Origin: Amphiduros pacificus
Lineage: Eukaryota > Annelida > Polychaeta > Phyllodocida > Hesionidae
Reading direction: 5' to 3'
Length of the DNA stretch: 64,000 bases
NCBI GenBank assembly: GCA_949316495.1
Contig: OX439003.1
Span: 21,389,198 to 21,453,197, forward strand
Both the position numbers and the translations under genes were made by a program. This document shows, piece after piece, positions 1 through 13,800 of this stretch. The notes under the pieces were generated by a model. That model had not been told where the DNA came from. It worked only from the letters and a program-made list of their open reading frames with translations, and did no database searches. The stretch's first letter is position 1. Every line of letters begins with the position of its first letter.

Positions 1-596
1 ATGTGTCTTACTTACCCAAAATATGAAGTTGAAGACCATCAGTAACGTTTTCATGCATGTTATAGCCGGGGTTGACTGTAGCTTGGATTCAAGACGCCCT
101 GCCATTTTGTCTCAGAGTAGTATACAAACCAAAATGTCGAAATTATAGCCTTTGGATTAAACAACTACCAAAACGTCAAATCTGACAGAAACCGGATGTG
201 TGGGTGGCTAACGGAGACTGCTTAAGTGCCATTCGGTCATCGAGCGACATCTAGTGGTAATAAGTAATGAGCTGGAATCACCACCAGATGACACCTCTTT
301 CGGATAATTGCCAGACAAGGTCTGCAATAAAGGGATATGTAACGAAAACCTGAGAGCAATATAACTATAGCTTTATTATTGCTCTCAGCGAAAACATATC
401 CATTTATGAAATATTGATTTTAACTGTACTAGACAAATCCGAAATATTCATATCTAGTATATATTTCTTGAGAGACATGTGAAATATTTTGATATTGTTC
501 TTATTTAATTCAATCTAAAACTGTATATGGTTTTCAGAATCCACAAACCCCCTTAGTCATGTTAATTAAGACAAGTGCCTTCGGCTGGGAAAGGAT
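1..596. other. Gene-free stretch with a small hairpin
   Basis: I see no coding signal here. A short imperfect palindrome at about 350-391 pairs TGAGAGCAATA with TATTGCTCTCA around a loop of roughly 15 nt. Confidence 0.5.
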
Positions 597-1047
597 GCTA
601 TCTCTCACTGTTGTAGCTATCTATCATTTATGCAGCTGTCTCTCACTTGTGCAGCTATCCCTCACTTGTGCAGCTATCTCTCACTGATATAGCCGTCTCT
701 CACTGGTGTAACTATCTATCACTTATACAACTGTCTCTCCCTTTTACATCTACCTTTCACCGACCTAGCTGTCTCTCAGTGTTGTAACTATCTCTCACTT
801 GTGCATCTATCTCTCACTGCTGAAACTATCTCTCACTTGTGCAGCAATCTCTCACTGATACAGCTATTTATCTCTCATTGTTGTAATTGTCACATACTGT
901 TTGTAACTATCTCACACCTGTGCAACTGTCTCACCTATGCAGCTCTCTCACCTATACAGCTGTCTCACTTATGCAGCTATCTCTCACTGCTGTAACTATC
1001 TCTCATTTATGCAGCTGTCTCACACTCGTGTAGCTGTCTAAGTAATA
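597..1047. repeat. Minisatellite, about 20-30 bp unit
   Basis: This is a degenerate tandem array of units resembling GCAGCTATCTCTCACTTGT, about 18-20 copies of variable length. The open frame inside it is a by-product of the repeat and is not a gene. A short reverse-complement stretch of the same motif lies at 3028-3100. Confidence 0.85.
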
Positions 1048-1194
1048 TTTGCATTTAAATGAAATAAATGTATATTGTGGGTAATATTTTATATCTAACA
1101 TAATTCTGACAACAAATAAGTGATAACTGTACTATTCATAATATTACTATGGTGCATCAGTGCTATGGGTTTTCGAACTGTCTACATATGATTG

Positions 1195-2470
1195 TTAGGG
1201 ACCACCAAGTTAAGCCTATCACAAGATCTGAAGTTTCTTTCACTTTGTCTAATGTCTAGGAAGTCACACAGGAAAGGCATTGCCCTACTATTTAAGGCCT
1301 TCCAGGTGATAAGAAGGATTTTGAAAGTTATTCATTCTGGCACACATTGGGAGCCAGTGCAGTACTAGTTCCTCCAGTTTCTCAGATATATGACCGAATT
1401 CCTGCCTGATCTTCCAAACAACACTCGCAGGAGAGGTCTGGAAGCACTGCAGTTTGTTAACGTGAGATGCAGGGAGCCCAGCCAGAGGACCATTTTACCA
1501 TAGTCAAAGGCACAGAGCGACAAAGGCATGTATTATGGTTTCAGCCGTTTTGTCGTCCAGACACTGTCTATCTGAGGCAATGCTTCTGATGTTGTTGTGT
1601 CCCCTTTTCCACATCTTCCTGATATGCGCCCTCATGTCCATATTTGCATCCGAGTAATGGCAAGGTCGACCACAGCCTTGATGAGATGCCAGTATCTCCC
1701 ACTTTAATAGTACCAATGTCATATCTGACGTAAGCGTCCTTCCCATTGTTAGTACAAATCAGCATTTCAGCTCTGTCAATATTTAGCTTCATCTTGTTGG
1801 CTACTAGGAAGATTCTGACATCATTTATATATTTTTCCAGTTCATGTCTAGAATTTTCCAGATTTGTCTACATGCTGTCTACTACTGTGATCCATGGGAA
1901 TGTTGATTTGGGTGTCTTCAGTACAAGTATGATAACATACTTTGCTATGATGTCAGCAAGAAGAGACATGTATACTGTAAAAAGGATTGACCCTAGTACA
2001 GATTATTGTGGTACACCAAACGTAACGGTCTTTCAGGTGGACCTAAATGCACCAATTTTGAAACATTCTTTCCTGTCCACTAAGTATGACCTGATCCACC
2101 TGATCTCCTTGTTGATTGGCTACTGCACGCTCAGTAAGTTTGGAAATGTAGGTCAGGTTGGACACTGGGCTATAGTTTTTCTCAATCATCTCAAGCCTCT
2201 TTAAGAGAGGAGCGATAAGTGCTATTGTCTTCATACTGACAGGTACTGTCACATCTGATAGCAATTTCTTTGTGATGGCTGTAATGAGTGGAAGGAGCTC
2301 ATTGAAGAACTCATGAAGAAGCTATGGAGAAATGGGATCCAGCTTACATGACTTCTTTGCTGTCTTCCGGATCAACTTGAGGGTGTTTTCATTTGTCAGC
2401 ATCAAGCATCACTATCATAATTTTCCAAATGACCAAGTATCACCAAGCAATGTGAGCTGATTGTTTCCAA
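1195..2470 (-). mobile_element. Degraded CR1/L2-type LINE, reverse transcriptase to 3' part
   Basis: Minus-strand frames match the second half of the LINE at 12340-17497. Examples are an MKLNIDRAEMLICT-like stretch against MKINDGKTEMLICT, then a KVGD motif, then the region ending in the SFKS/FRKH tail. Several frame changes and stops break it, so this is a dead fragment. The plus-strand open frame at 1746-2204 is its antisense shadow. Confidence 0.8.
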
Positions 2471-2638
2471 CAGTACATTTTGTAATATAAGGGCTGCGAC
2501 GATTGCGTTAAACTTTCCGTTTTCTAAAATACAGGATTCCCACTCTTTCATCAAGATCAAAATCCTTATTTTTTCCTTACCATTTCCCTACCCAAATCAC
2601 TGCTTTCCTGACCATTTATTGGACTTGAAGAAAAGTAA

Positions 2639-2738
2639 AGTAATACGACCATATCTTCCAGTTAAAAGAATTGTGAAGTAATTTTGAAAGTAGCGTACAC
2701 AGATGACTGACACGATTAATGTACTTGCCTTGTATTTT
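2639..2738. repeat. 100-bp direct repeat, copy 1
   Basis: It begins at AGTAATACGACCATATC and is nearly identical to 3127-3224. The two copies are separated by about 390 bp, so this looks like a local segmental duplication. Confidence 0.9.
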
Positions 2739-3027
2739 CACAAACTTTTTGATTGATATATTGAATATATCTCTGTAAAAACTATTTACAGGATCCTCAT
2801 TCTGAGCATGCCCAGTAGAGACTGGAAAGCACATGGTTCCTATTCAATAAGTAAACAAGCCTCATTATGATGTCATTGAAGTCTCCTGAGAAGTCAATGA
2901 GATTCAGCCATATTGACAAAATGGCATCAACATTGTTGCGGAGCTTGGGTGGAGCTTGTTCCACCCATCTCATCACCTTTAGTAAGCCATTTATTATGTT
3001 ATCACAAAATACTTCACAAGTGATAGA

Positions 3028-3120
3028 TAGTTTTACAAGTGAGAGATAGTTGTGAGAGTGAGAGATAGCTGTGAGAGTAAGAAATAGCCATAACAGTCTA
3101 TCGTACAACAGTAAGAAACA
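3028..3120. repeat. Short inverted stretch of the 597-1047 minisatellite motif
   Basis: Units such as GTGAGAGATAGTTGTGAGA are the reverse complement of the CTCTCAC/TATC units at 597-1047. Confidence 0.6.
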
Positions 3121-3126
3121 GTAATA

Positions 3127-3224
3127 GTAATACGATCATATCTTCCAGTTAAAAGAATTGTGAAGTAATTTTGAAAGTAGCGTACACAGATGACTGACAC
3201 GATTAATGTACTTGCCTTGTATTA
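3127..3224. repeat. 100-bp direct repeat, copy 2
   Basis: This is the second copy of the 2639-2738 segment, with only a base or two of difference in what I can align by eye. Confidence 0.9.
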
Positions 3225-4885
3225 AGCCATAAAATGCACGGAGAGCGTGGAACTTTACATTAAAATGGACAGGACATACCCCATCTTTCAACAAGAGTTT
3301 ATGCTAACGCTCATAGCATAAGAGCATTCATATCTTTGGCTGATAGTTAACAAATTGTTATGAAATATACAGCATCTAAAATATCAGATATTTTGGAATA
3401 GAAACAATTATGTGGATAGTTAAGATGGAAATCTGCTACTTAAATAAATTTTAAGATCTATCAAATCTAATAATAGAAATGGACATATTTATGTCATGGT
3501 GAAACCGGCTAGTTACTGAGAAAATTTGAGATGTCAAGTTGACAATTACAGTTTTTATTAAATTGTCTTGTGGTTTGCACTAAAGAGAGTTCACAACGAG
3601 GAGACAAAAGCACTTTGGTTTGAATGAAATACTCATTTCCATTTATGGAAAGTATTCCATACTTACATAAAAATTAAATTATAAATTGTTATTTATGCAT
3701 ATTAAGACAGGCATTTTGAATAAGAATTTGAAGATGTTGATATGGGAGTTAATTAGAGGGCAAAGGCGGTTGGTTTATGGGTGTTGGTGGCGAGTGACCT
3801 CTGGTCACAGATCAGTGGACCAGATGTCTGCATGACGTCATAGTGTTATTATTAAGATACATGTTTGATTGTCATACACTCATACCTCTTTATCTGCTAT
3901 CAAGTGACACTCATTGAAAAGAACCATAAATAACCTTAAGGGAATAATAACACATCTTGTGTATGGCATCACTGCCAATTTAAATTTAACGCGTACAAAC
4001 ATTATTATTACCAGGATAATTCCAGATAAAACCAATTTTATTGATAAACATCTAAACAATCAGAATTCAAATATTTAGAACGGAAATGTCATCAAATTCA
4101 TGGAAAACTTTATTACACGAACCACAAAAACGTACCTGATTGTTCAAATATTTATAAATGACTATTTACACTGAGCAATTTAAACATATAAATAATAATG
4201 TGAGGTTAAGCCAACATAAACCGAATTGAAATACAATAAGTTGATACTGAAGGTTGCTGTGTACATTGTGAGGCAATACTTTAGCTCTTTGGAAGGCTTT
4301 AGGATTCATTGTTTACTTAGCAATACAATGATTTTGCTAACATTTGTCAAGAGGGATGACTGCCATGAGTTCTTTCTAACTCATGCCACAATTCAGTGCT
4401 CACTACCAATACATGATATAAAAATACTTCCATAAATGTGACAATATATATACAGTATGAAAGTATATACCAATCTATTATAGTACAGACCTTAAAGGCC
4501 GGGGTTTTTAGAAAAAAACTAATCTTTGCAAATAGAAAAATTAAGACATTGCCTTTCCGGGTTGAATTACACCTTGTATTGATTTGATTTGATATGCTGG
4601 CCGCTCCACTTTTGTCTCGTGGGCACTCAGAGTTGTAACTGGGGCCGTTATTTGGTGTTGTAGTGTCCATTACATTCAATATTTGACACCAAACACTAGT
4701 TTGATGACATGAGACAAACGCCATCAGGTTGAGAAAACAATGTTCCATTAATCAGAGGCTCGTATTTTTACATGACCATTTCCTTTCTATTTGAACAACT
4801 TACAATGCTACAATCTGACAACCTTTATCATACTTAAATGTGAATGAGGAAGGTCTTTGACAGAACCTTGTTCTGATGTTTGAAC
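3225..4885. other. Upstream region of the receptor gene, no coding signal seen
   Basis: This is AT-rich non-coding sequence leading to the receptor start codon. A segment at about 4568-4630 is shared with 40823-40880 (GATATGCTGGCCGCTCC core), so a dispersed repeat remnant lies just upstream. I see no clear TATA box. Confidence 0.4.
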
Positions 4886-7800
4886 ATGAGTAACAAAGGT
4901 TTCACAGCTGTCATCCTGGGAGTCTTTTGTATTCACGTATACATCAATAGCCTGGTTCAAGGTAGATATTTTATTTTTTTCATTTTTCAGATTGAGAACC
5001 AGTAAAAATTTAGCAGATAATATGCAAGCTTTATATTGTTAATTGTATATATATAAATCAGACAATACCCCCACCCCCAAAAAAAACTTTTAAAATATTT
5101 TCCACACAAAAATAAAATAAAATAAATAAAATGAAAAATAAAAAGAAGAGGCGCATTGATGTTTCAGAGGAATCTGCAAACGCTCTTTGTGCAAAATGTT
5201 CATTGTGTCGATAATACGTATATTATGTGTGTTTATCTCCACCTAGGTTTGAATCATTCCAATGTTCACTGGGAGGCCTTATTGAGAGAGGAGATCCTTC
5301 GCCGGGAGAACATTAAGATACGGCCAAACATGGGTCCATTCATCCCCGTGCCCGTTAACATCTCTATGAATGCAATTATTCGAGAAATTGTAAAGTTCTT
5401 ATCTTATCATACTTGTCATTTCCCGACTGATAATAATGAGAATGATAATGAGAATGATAATGATGATGATAATGATGATGATGATAATGATGATGATGAT
5501 AATGATGATGAATAATAATAAAGACCTTTATTGACTAAATTACTTAATAATTTTTGTTCAGACATATTGATACCTTTGGCAGCTCTCATTTTTTTGAAAA
5601 TATTATTTGAATTTCTGATTTCATATCTTACCAAAAATTCTAACTCAACATAAAAGATAATTGGCAATTGCATCTTGTAATATTGTTCAACTTAGATATC
5701 ATATCATACAAAGATTAAAATGGTATAAATGAAAATCCCAATTTTTTAAAATAGACATTATTTTAATCTGCTGAGGTATTTTTCTACATATAAGAGCACT
5801 TAATTTATATCTTTTATGTTTCTTTTCGTAATTATGGACAGCCTTTGTTAAGAAAATAAAATGTATTGATTCCCATTAATTTTCTAAGTTTAGGATAATT
5901 TAGAAAATAGTCTTCAATGACCAAATAAAATGTCCTCCCCCATTTCAGAATATATTTCTACCTCAAATAGGTGCATAATCAAGAATAAATGATTATTAAG
6001 ATTTCATTTTTAAATACATATTATGATTAAATCAAAATGAACGTTAATGAGAAGATGGGACAAATTCAAAAAGGCTTATTTTCTATCTTTCAGGATCAAA
6101 AGAGACAGGGTGTATCAGGAAGATTATGGATAAAGTTGGTAAATTTCGTTTAAAATAATAATTATCATAAATTCAAGCAACTTAAAGTTAAGAAAAAGAA
6201 TAATTTGGACAACATCAAAAGAAAAATATTATTATTTCTTTTATGCTTTCACAGGAATGGCAAGTGGAAGCCCTTAGATGGAATGCAGATAATTTTGGGG
6301 GACTAAATTATTCAAACTTTCCTGCAAGCTCAATATGGGTCCCAGATATATTTTTCATTTCCAGGTAATTGCATATTAAAATTCTTGGTATTGTGATATA
6401 ATCTCAGTAGCTGAGGAAAATATACTCTCCTTTGCATCGGGTTCAGTATATATTGAGGAGGCCTAGTAAAGCTGGGTAAGGAAAATGCTGCTGGCGATGA
6501 AAAAAGCTTTGTTATATATGTGGGTCATTTGTGTTAGACCTATTTCCATGCTTTCATAAAACATTCAGTTCAATTGGACCATTTCAAAGAATATCATTTC
6601 AAAGAATTGTACCATTTCAAAGATTGCTCAAACCATAGAGAAATAAAAGATAGAGGAACATCCAAACATACTTCAAAGGTACAGGGTGCGTTGCCAACAA
6701 CTGCTGTGAAAACAATCTGACACTTGGCACTAATTGCTCTTAATTGGCTGACAGATTAGCTCCCTGTGGGTTGCTGGCAGCTCTATGACCTACAATAGCA
6801 CAAACTGTCCACTCCATTGGTCAATCAGTCTTTAGCATAAACACACAAGCATGGCAAAATCTTTGGGGGATTTATTGGAAAATATTGATGAAGAAATATA
6901 TACACAAATTTATTGTTACTGTTGCCAACCTGAGGGGGATGAACCAATGGTGGGATGTGAAAACAGTAAATGTGAATATGAATGGTTTCATCTAAGTTGC
7001 TTAGGAATTACTGAGGATGAAATTCCTGAAGGGGATTGGTTATGTCCTGAGTGTCAACCTTTTGAGAAAAAGCAGAAAGGTAAATATAACTATTTCTTGA
7101 TTTAATGAATTTTCAATTATTTTCAGTGTCGGATGGGTGCTATTAATGTCTCAATAACTTGATAATCTGGATTTCTTTTATTTTCAGATAACCAGCCTAA
7201 ACCTCCATCAAAGAGGCAAAGAGAATATTCAGCTACTTCTAAATCTACTTCTAAAACGAAAGTACCAAAAAAAACAAAGAAGTCAGGTAGAATTATTTTA
7301 TTGATACACTTTTCATGTATTTCATTATTCATATTGCTTGACATTTAAATAAGCTTTAGAGGTAAATAACTACTGGAAATTATATAACATTGCTCATTAA
7401 ACCATTTTCTCTTTTAGTGCCTGAACCTGTATTTTCCTACTCAGATAATGACATTATTACGGATGCAAGAGAGATCATTATGCTAGCACTTGAGTCCTTG
7501 TCAAAAAGTGAATCATGTGTCATTGATGATGAACTGCTGAATGATGTCATCAGTTTTCAGGATCTTCTGTCGGAAAATAAGGGTAATCCTGAAGTAGTGA
7601 TTTGTGTCAGGCAATTTGTTTGCTGTATTTGGAAATGTATGTCTCCAATCCAGTCCAGGCTGACTTCTGAAAATTTAGAAAACATGTGTGTCATGTTCAA
7701 TCAATGTTCTATGTCAAATGACACAGAAAAGTTGTTTGAGAACCTTGCTACTGCACTTGGGATCAAGTTTAACAAAAGTGCCATATTCATGCAGTTTTTA

Positions 7801-10800
7801 CTGGATGACCTTGTGCAGGCCATCTTAAAAAAAATATGCAATGACAAAATGAATTCTGTTTTCATTCCCAATGAGCAGTCCGAATGTATGGATGAAAGTG
7901 AAGAGGCAGTGCTCCGTTACATTGCTGGGTTCATAATACGGAAGCTAAATTCTAGATTGAGGGGGAGCAAGAACTGTATATATGAAGAGGCAGCTGAGAT
8001 CTTGAAAGATGTTTCTGCAGTGGAGGGAGATGCACCTGGTAGTTTTCTATCCTACACCAGAGAATGGATTGAGATAAGGGATAGGGGTGGTCTGCACCAT
8101 GTCACAGACAAGATGTTTCTTGTATTCCGTTCAATGGAGAATGTGGTAAAACCGTTGCTTCAAATTGGTAAAATATCAATCATATATGATGAAGTAAATG
8201 CAGCAAAACTTGAAAGCATTCTGATTTCAAATACAGAGGTCATTTCAGCATGGGATGTGGTCACTGGTGATATTAGTTCTGCAGCTGTGAAGGAGAAACT
8301 TCTTGAAAAAATAATTGAATTATATGTCAAACTCAGACTACGCTCATTTGTGACAGCATATATGTTTGAGCAGAAAAGAAAGAACAGTGTAAATGGAAGA
8401 TACAGGAAAAAGGCATTACGCAAAAGTTTGCAAGGAAAAATGAAATAAAGACACTAAAACAAAACTCACCTCATCTGTACCTGGGAAGTGGTCTATTGTG
8501 TATTTCTCCTGGATCATGACTAAAACCCTCACAGTTTCCACCACGGACAATGCCCATCATACTAGATCCAACATGTAAGGTACGGAGGCTATTTCTAAAT
8601 TGGAGTGCATTTGGGTTGTCATTTCTGCCAAGGCTACCCCGATGATGACCAAACTCATTTTCCAATGGATCCTGATTAAGCTTTCCACTTAGGACAAACT
8701 TCACACCTGGCTCTTGTAAGAGCTCTCTACACAGCCTCACAAAAGATTTAACTGAAAGATATGAACATTATTGTAATTGATTAATATTTTTTAAAAGAAA
8801 ATTATGTTTGCAATCAAACAAAATGTATAATCAACACTTACTCATCAACTTCATCAACATACCTGTGATGCGGAAACCTTCCAATGTCTGTAGACTAAGA
8901 CACAACTTCTGTCTCTGTGATGCAGGTAGAGCTGTATTTGAAGCACTCTGCTGCTCCCAGTTCCGTAGGAAAGGCAAGAAGTCATTCTCCAACCACTGGA
9001 AATGAAATGAATGTATTAAAGTAATAAATCCAATAAATTATAAATGGTTTTATGATATTTGTTTTATGTTGAATATAAATACTGATAGATAAATGGCAAA
9101 AATATAACGATTACTTACATCAAGCCTCCAGTCATCCACAGATGTGTAAGGTGCTGTTGCGGGCTTGGTTTTGTCATAATTCAGTGAACTCACATTCATG
9201 GCATCAAAGAATGTGTCCATGTAGATCACAAATTTCTGTGTAGACTTGGTCACGTCACGCAATCTGGCATTTGACTTAAATGCATCTGCAATCCTAGAAC
9301 TAAGAACCTAGAAAATAGCAAAGATTCATTTTGATTATTACCAATTAAAACATAACTAGTCAACATTTTATCATGCATGTGCAAATAAATGAAATAATTA
9401 CCTGGACTGCCAACTTCACTTTCATTCTTAGACTTGGATTCAGGTAGAGGTGGTCTGCACTAACTCTTGGTGTCTTGTGTATTCCTCCTACACGTGAAGC
9501 ATCATTGTGTCTGTAGCCCATGCCTTCCTGTACAAGTTGTATCAACTGTGGCCATGCAATTGATTGTCCATCAAACTGGATTGAGAAAATAAAACCAATA
9601 ATTATTATAAGTAGCTACCCATATTTTAAGGTAAACATTATTATTCAAGATGTACACATAATATATCAATTTCATTATGACAAAATATAATTTCTAATCT
9701 TTACAGTTTTAGATCCACATACCTCAAGGTGACGAGTTTGATTATTGAACTTTGAATTTTCCCAGTTGTTCCTTGTTGTTTTCATCAGGTGGGGTGGATC
9801 ACAAATAAAATAAATCCTACGGTCAGGTGCAAACCTATTAGGTGTGCTGTAGACAACAGTATTTGGTTGATCAATTTGGGTTCTGTGAATCCGGTAGAAT
9901 TTTCTGTTAGGGCTTGCCCCATCACATACGAATACTCGCACTCTGAGTCCACCAGATTCGAGAAAACGAACTGCTCTCCAAACTGTCCAGTATAGTTGTT
10001 GACTAGTGAACCCCGTACAAAGGAAATAGCCAAATATTTCTTTTAGTGATGAAAAGAGTCCTCTGACCATGAATGCAATTATGTGTGTGGCTGTTGCAGG
10101 CTCTAATTTTCCATTTACAAGCAAATCTATTTTTTGTATCTCGTGATTAACATCTCCAAGCTCTACAAATCCAAGCAGCTGGCCAGTTTCACTTGAGTAC
10201 ACCAATCCTTCTTTAATTTTCATTTCATCCCAAACTAAGCTTACATTTTTCTTGAAATCTTCTTTCTCCTTCAAATTGTCAATTGAATTTTTCAGGATTA
10301 CCGGAGAAAAGCCTGGCTTCAGATCAAAACATTTATATGCACGTAGAGTGTTCTCATGTGGCAGTGCAATCCCTGAATTTCTTAGAATCTGATATGCACT
10401 GCTGGACTTTGCCTGGATAGCTATGGCTAGTTTTATTAATCTTGGATGCCAGCGCATTTGGCGTTTGTCATTGAGACCATTGTATTTCGTTTGGTGATCC
10501 CACAATAATGCTTGTATTGAGCCTTCAGGCAGATGTTCAGAGGCTTGTTCAAGGACAGTTGTGAGAGATCTGTGCATACCTGCATCCAAATCAACCCCAC
10601 CATCCTGAAGCACATTACTGAGTTTTTCTTGCAAGCTCTGGTTTTTTCGCTTTAGACTAGTATTTTGATTTTTTAACAATTTTGTTTTTTCCAAAAGCTG
10701 CTGTGGGGATAAACAGTTATTTCTCACAGATGAACTCAATGTGACTGGTTTAGCACAGATAGCATTTGCCCTTTTTTGCATTATACCCAAATTCTTCTTG

Positions 10801-13800
10801 TATATAACACAAACTTTACACTTTGAGCTTTTCTGGTCACAAACAATATGACAATTTTCATGTCGGACAGTTTTTTTACCCATGTAGTTCATTTCCTTGG
10901 CCACAATTGAACCCCTCTGATCTTTGAATATACAGAAATTATCCTGAGATCTATGACGGCATAAGTCGTTGAAGTCCTGGTTCCCTGGGCATTATTTTAA
11001 ATGCAAAAGTGCATCCAGCACTCCTTGTGGAGACAGATTTTCAATGTGAACCTTATGTGTAATATCGATCCCAGCAAACATAACACTGTAATTCCCCTTT
11101 TCAGACATAGTCAACTCCCATAATTTTTCAGTATCAAATCGTTTTGCCACTTGAACACAATCATCACATTTGTTTACAGATAAATTTTTTGAAACTGCTT
11201 CCAAAATCAGTTCTTTGAGATCAAACTTTTGAGTCATTTCTTCCCTTGGCCAGGACACAATTTTAATATTCACTGGCAGTGTTTTTTTCCGATTTTTGCT
11301 TTTACGCCATCTGACCACCTTCTTCTCACACGATATGCATATGAATTGTGGGTGGAATTCATTATCTTGTTCAACATCTATAGAGAAGATGATATTCAGA
11401 TCTCTACAGTACTTTGATTTGGGTACAAGAATCCCTCCATTCCTGTTTTTCAAAGTACTCTCCCCGCACAATCGACATTGAAGGGCCAAGCCTGTAAATG
11501 AGAGCAAAAATAATTATTTTTGGTAATTGTTAATCTCATTAATTATCCTTCTTAAATTGAGGATCATCATTAAAATATCTTGCACAAAATTTTATTTTTA
11601 CTGAGAAAATAACTTGAGAAATAAGGACATTAGAATTAAAATAAGGACATTAGAATTATTTTTTACTCAAATAAGACCCTATCAGACACTTATGCCTGCC
11701 AGAAACTTCCATTGGGAGGTGCAACTTTGCCCTCAATTTTGACCTATCCGCCACAATCCGCCATCAATGAAATTCATATGACTTTAAAGCACATGTTTTG
11801 TACTTTCACATCATTGTTTAATTATGTTCAGCATTTATCAGCGGAATTAATTATAACAAGTTACCTTCTGGTTGTTCTTTGTCCATGTCTGCAGTATTGT
11901 GATCACTTCTAGGCCGCAGATTTGGTTAAAATCATCGTAGAAATATGAAACAAAGTACCACTTTCTCAGCAAACAACAACACATGCACCGGAAATGACCT
12001 AGATCTTCTGAGCCTCATTTTTAAGCCTGTATTTGCATAAGTGGGTCATGAGGGCCAGCGAGGTTTTCTGTCAATTGAGTAAGCAAACACAGCAAACTTG
12101 CTGCCTGTTGGCAACGCACGTATAGTTCAAAGGAGGTAACACCACACTGCTAGCTAGGCTGCTCTTGCCCAGCGCTAATTGGTAGGTAATTGGATTAAAG
12201 CGGCGATGTTCCTCTATCTTATACTTTCTCTATGCTCAAACATACGCAATTACGTATGTTACACAATTTATTTTGCATATCTCGATCTGTGCGCATGCGT
12301 GAGGTGTAACATGGACGTGTTTTGATTTTGGTCCGATCTTGTCATAATTATTGGCAATTTCTGACGCTCTATCGAATCCTATACGTTCTGTTGTCAAACT
12401 CACCTGTTCAGTCGCACTTCGGTCTCAATTTCTTACGTTCTTGTGACTCCAGTGTGCCTTTTTCGGTGTAAAATCTGATCTGTTTCGAGGGTCGGATTTA
12501 GCTTCGCCTTGACAAGGCGCGGCGCTCGAGGTACAGATCTGGTTGTACTCGTGCAAGACGTACATCAAATCTATTCCTACATTGCAAGCTTGGAACCACC
12601 TCCTAGCTCTTCCTCGTTATCTAACCACCTAGATAACCTCGACCTAACCACCTAGGCTCTACCCAACCACCTGGGTACAAATCATTGTTTTCTATATATT
12701 GAAAACACTTTGCCTAACCACCTAGGCCCATAGTATTCCATCCCTTCGTCCCGCTTGTGGACAAAGAACGACCTTGCTGCTTAAATCGTAGCATCCTGCC
12801 TAAATAATTCGTGTTAAAAACACGTAAGATACTAATTGGCATATAATATTTATATTTCTTTCGTATATATTCCATTCATATATACACTCTATATATAAAT
12901 ATCATTTAATCTGTTAACATTAACGGATTATCAGTGTCTATTTTGGGCCCGTATATACACATTATACACTGTGGCCAGCTTGTTGACACGTTCATTAACG
13001 GTTTTGCTGTACTGAGCTGCATATCGTGAACTCTCACCCAAGCTCATAGCTAGAATTAATCCGTTTAAATATAACCCCAAATTTAATTCCTACTTACCCC
13101 GCCATCTTTCACTTACTGTTCAGTCTCTGTTCGGAAAGGATCTCCTATTGAAAAATGGCTATAACTACAAGAAGAGCTGCAAAAGACGTATTGGAAGCGG
13201 GCCCTGAGGCGCCTGATACCCCACCAGTTCCTGCAGCCCTAGAGCTACCTACCCTTTCTCCCGCTGACGAGTTGGCGGTCTTGAGAAAAACATATGATGA
13301 TTTAGTCAGGCTAAACGAATCTAACGTTGCCTCCAACAACCGGCTGACGGATAGGGTCAGAGCCCTGACTGAAGACCGAGACTCGCTCGAGACCGATAAT
13401 GCGGCTCTCTCTGCCGAGTTAGCGTCTGCTTTAAGAACTATTAAAGAAAAAGATGAGTTGCTAGATACCTTCTTGCCATCCTCGTCGGATGTGAGAGGTC
13501 CGAAAGCAAAGAAAAGTGTCCAGCTCCTTGTGGTCCTACCCAAAGATCAACATCGGGACGCTATTACGGCAGGAATTGTCAGATCCGACTGCTCGGTAAA
13601 GACGTCGGCGGAGAATCTCAACTTCTTGGCCACTCGCTCCGATAGGACTACAGCGGCGGACCACTTGATAATTCTCCCGGACACCTCGTCTATTACGGCC
13701 GGTGGGCTCGGTGAACCTCTTTTCAACGTCATCATAGATGAAGTCGAGAAGATCCGGGCGAAAGGCCCTACTGTCTCAGTGATCTCAGCACCACCACCGA

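Larger units (their letters stand above)
6634..12234. mobile_element. P-superfamily DNA transposon carrying a RAG1-N-like transposase and a PHD-finger gene
   Basis: The element is 5601 bp, flanked by the direct repeat CTCAAAC (6627-6633 and 12235-12241). About 30-bp terminal inverted repeats begin CATAGAGAAA and continue to GATAGAGGAACATC. A second, subterminal inverted repeat (GTGCGTTGCCAACA, about 6687 and 12107) resembles the internal inverted repeats of P elements. Two convergent spliced genes fill it: the plus gene ends at 8448 and the minus gene ends at 8471, 22 bp apart. It lies in intron 4 of the receptor gene. Both genes splice in frame and only one stop breaks the transposase, so the insertion is probably fairly young. 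Confidence 0.92.

Noticed and set aside
801-995. Open frame in Ser/Leu/Cys-rich sequence
   Set aside because: It is the translation of a minisatellite.
1746-2204. 152-codon plus-strand frame
   Set aside because: Antisense of a decayed LINE reverse transcriptase.
9789-9995. 68-codon plus-strand frame
   Set aside because: Antisense of the P-type transposase core.
13145-13543. 132-codon minus-strand frame
   Set aside because: Shadow of the LINE ORF1 coding strand.
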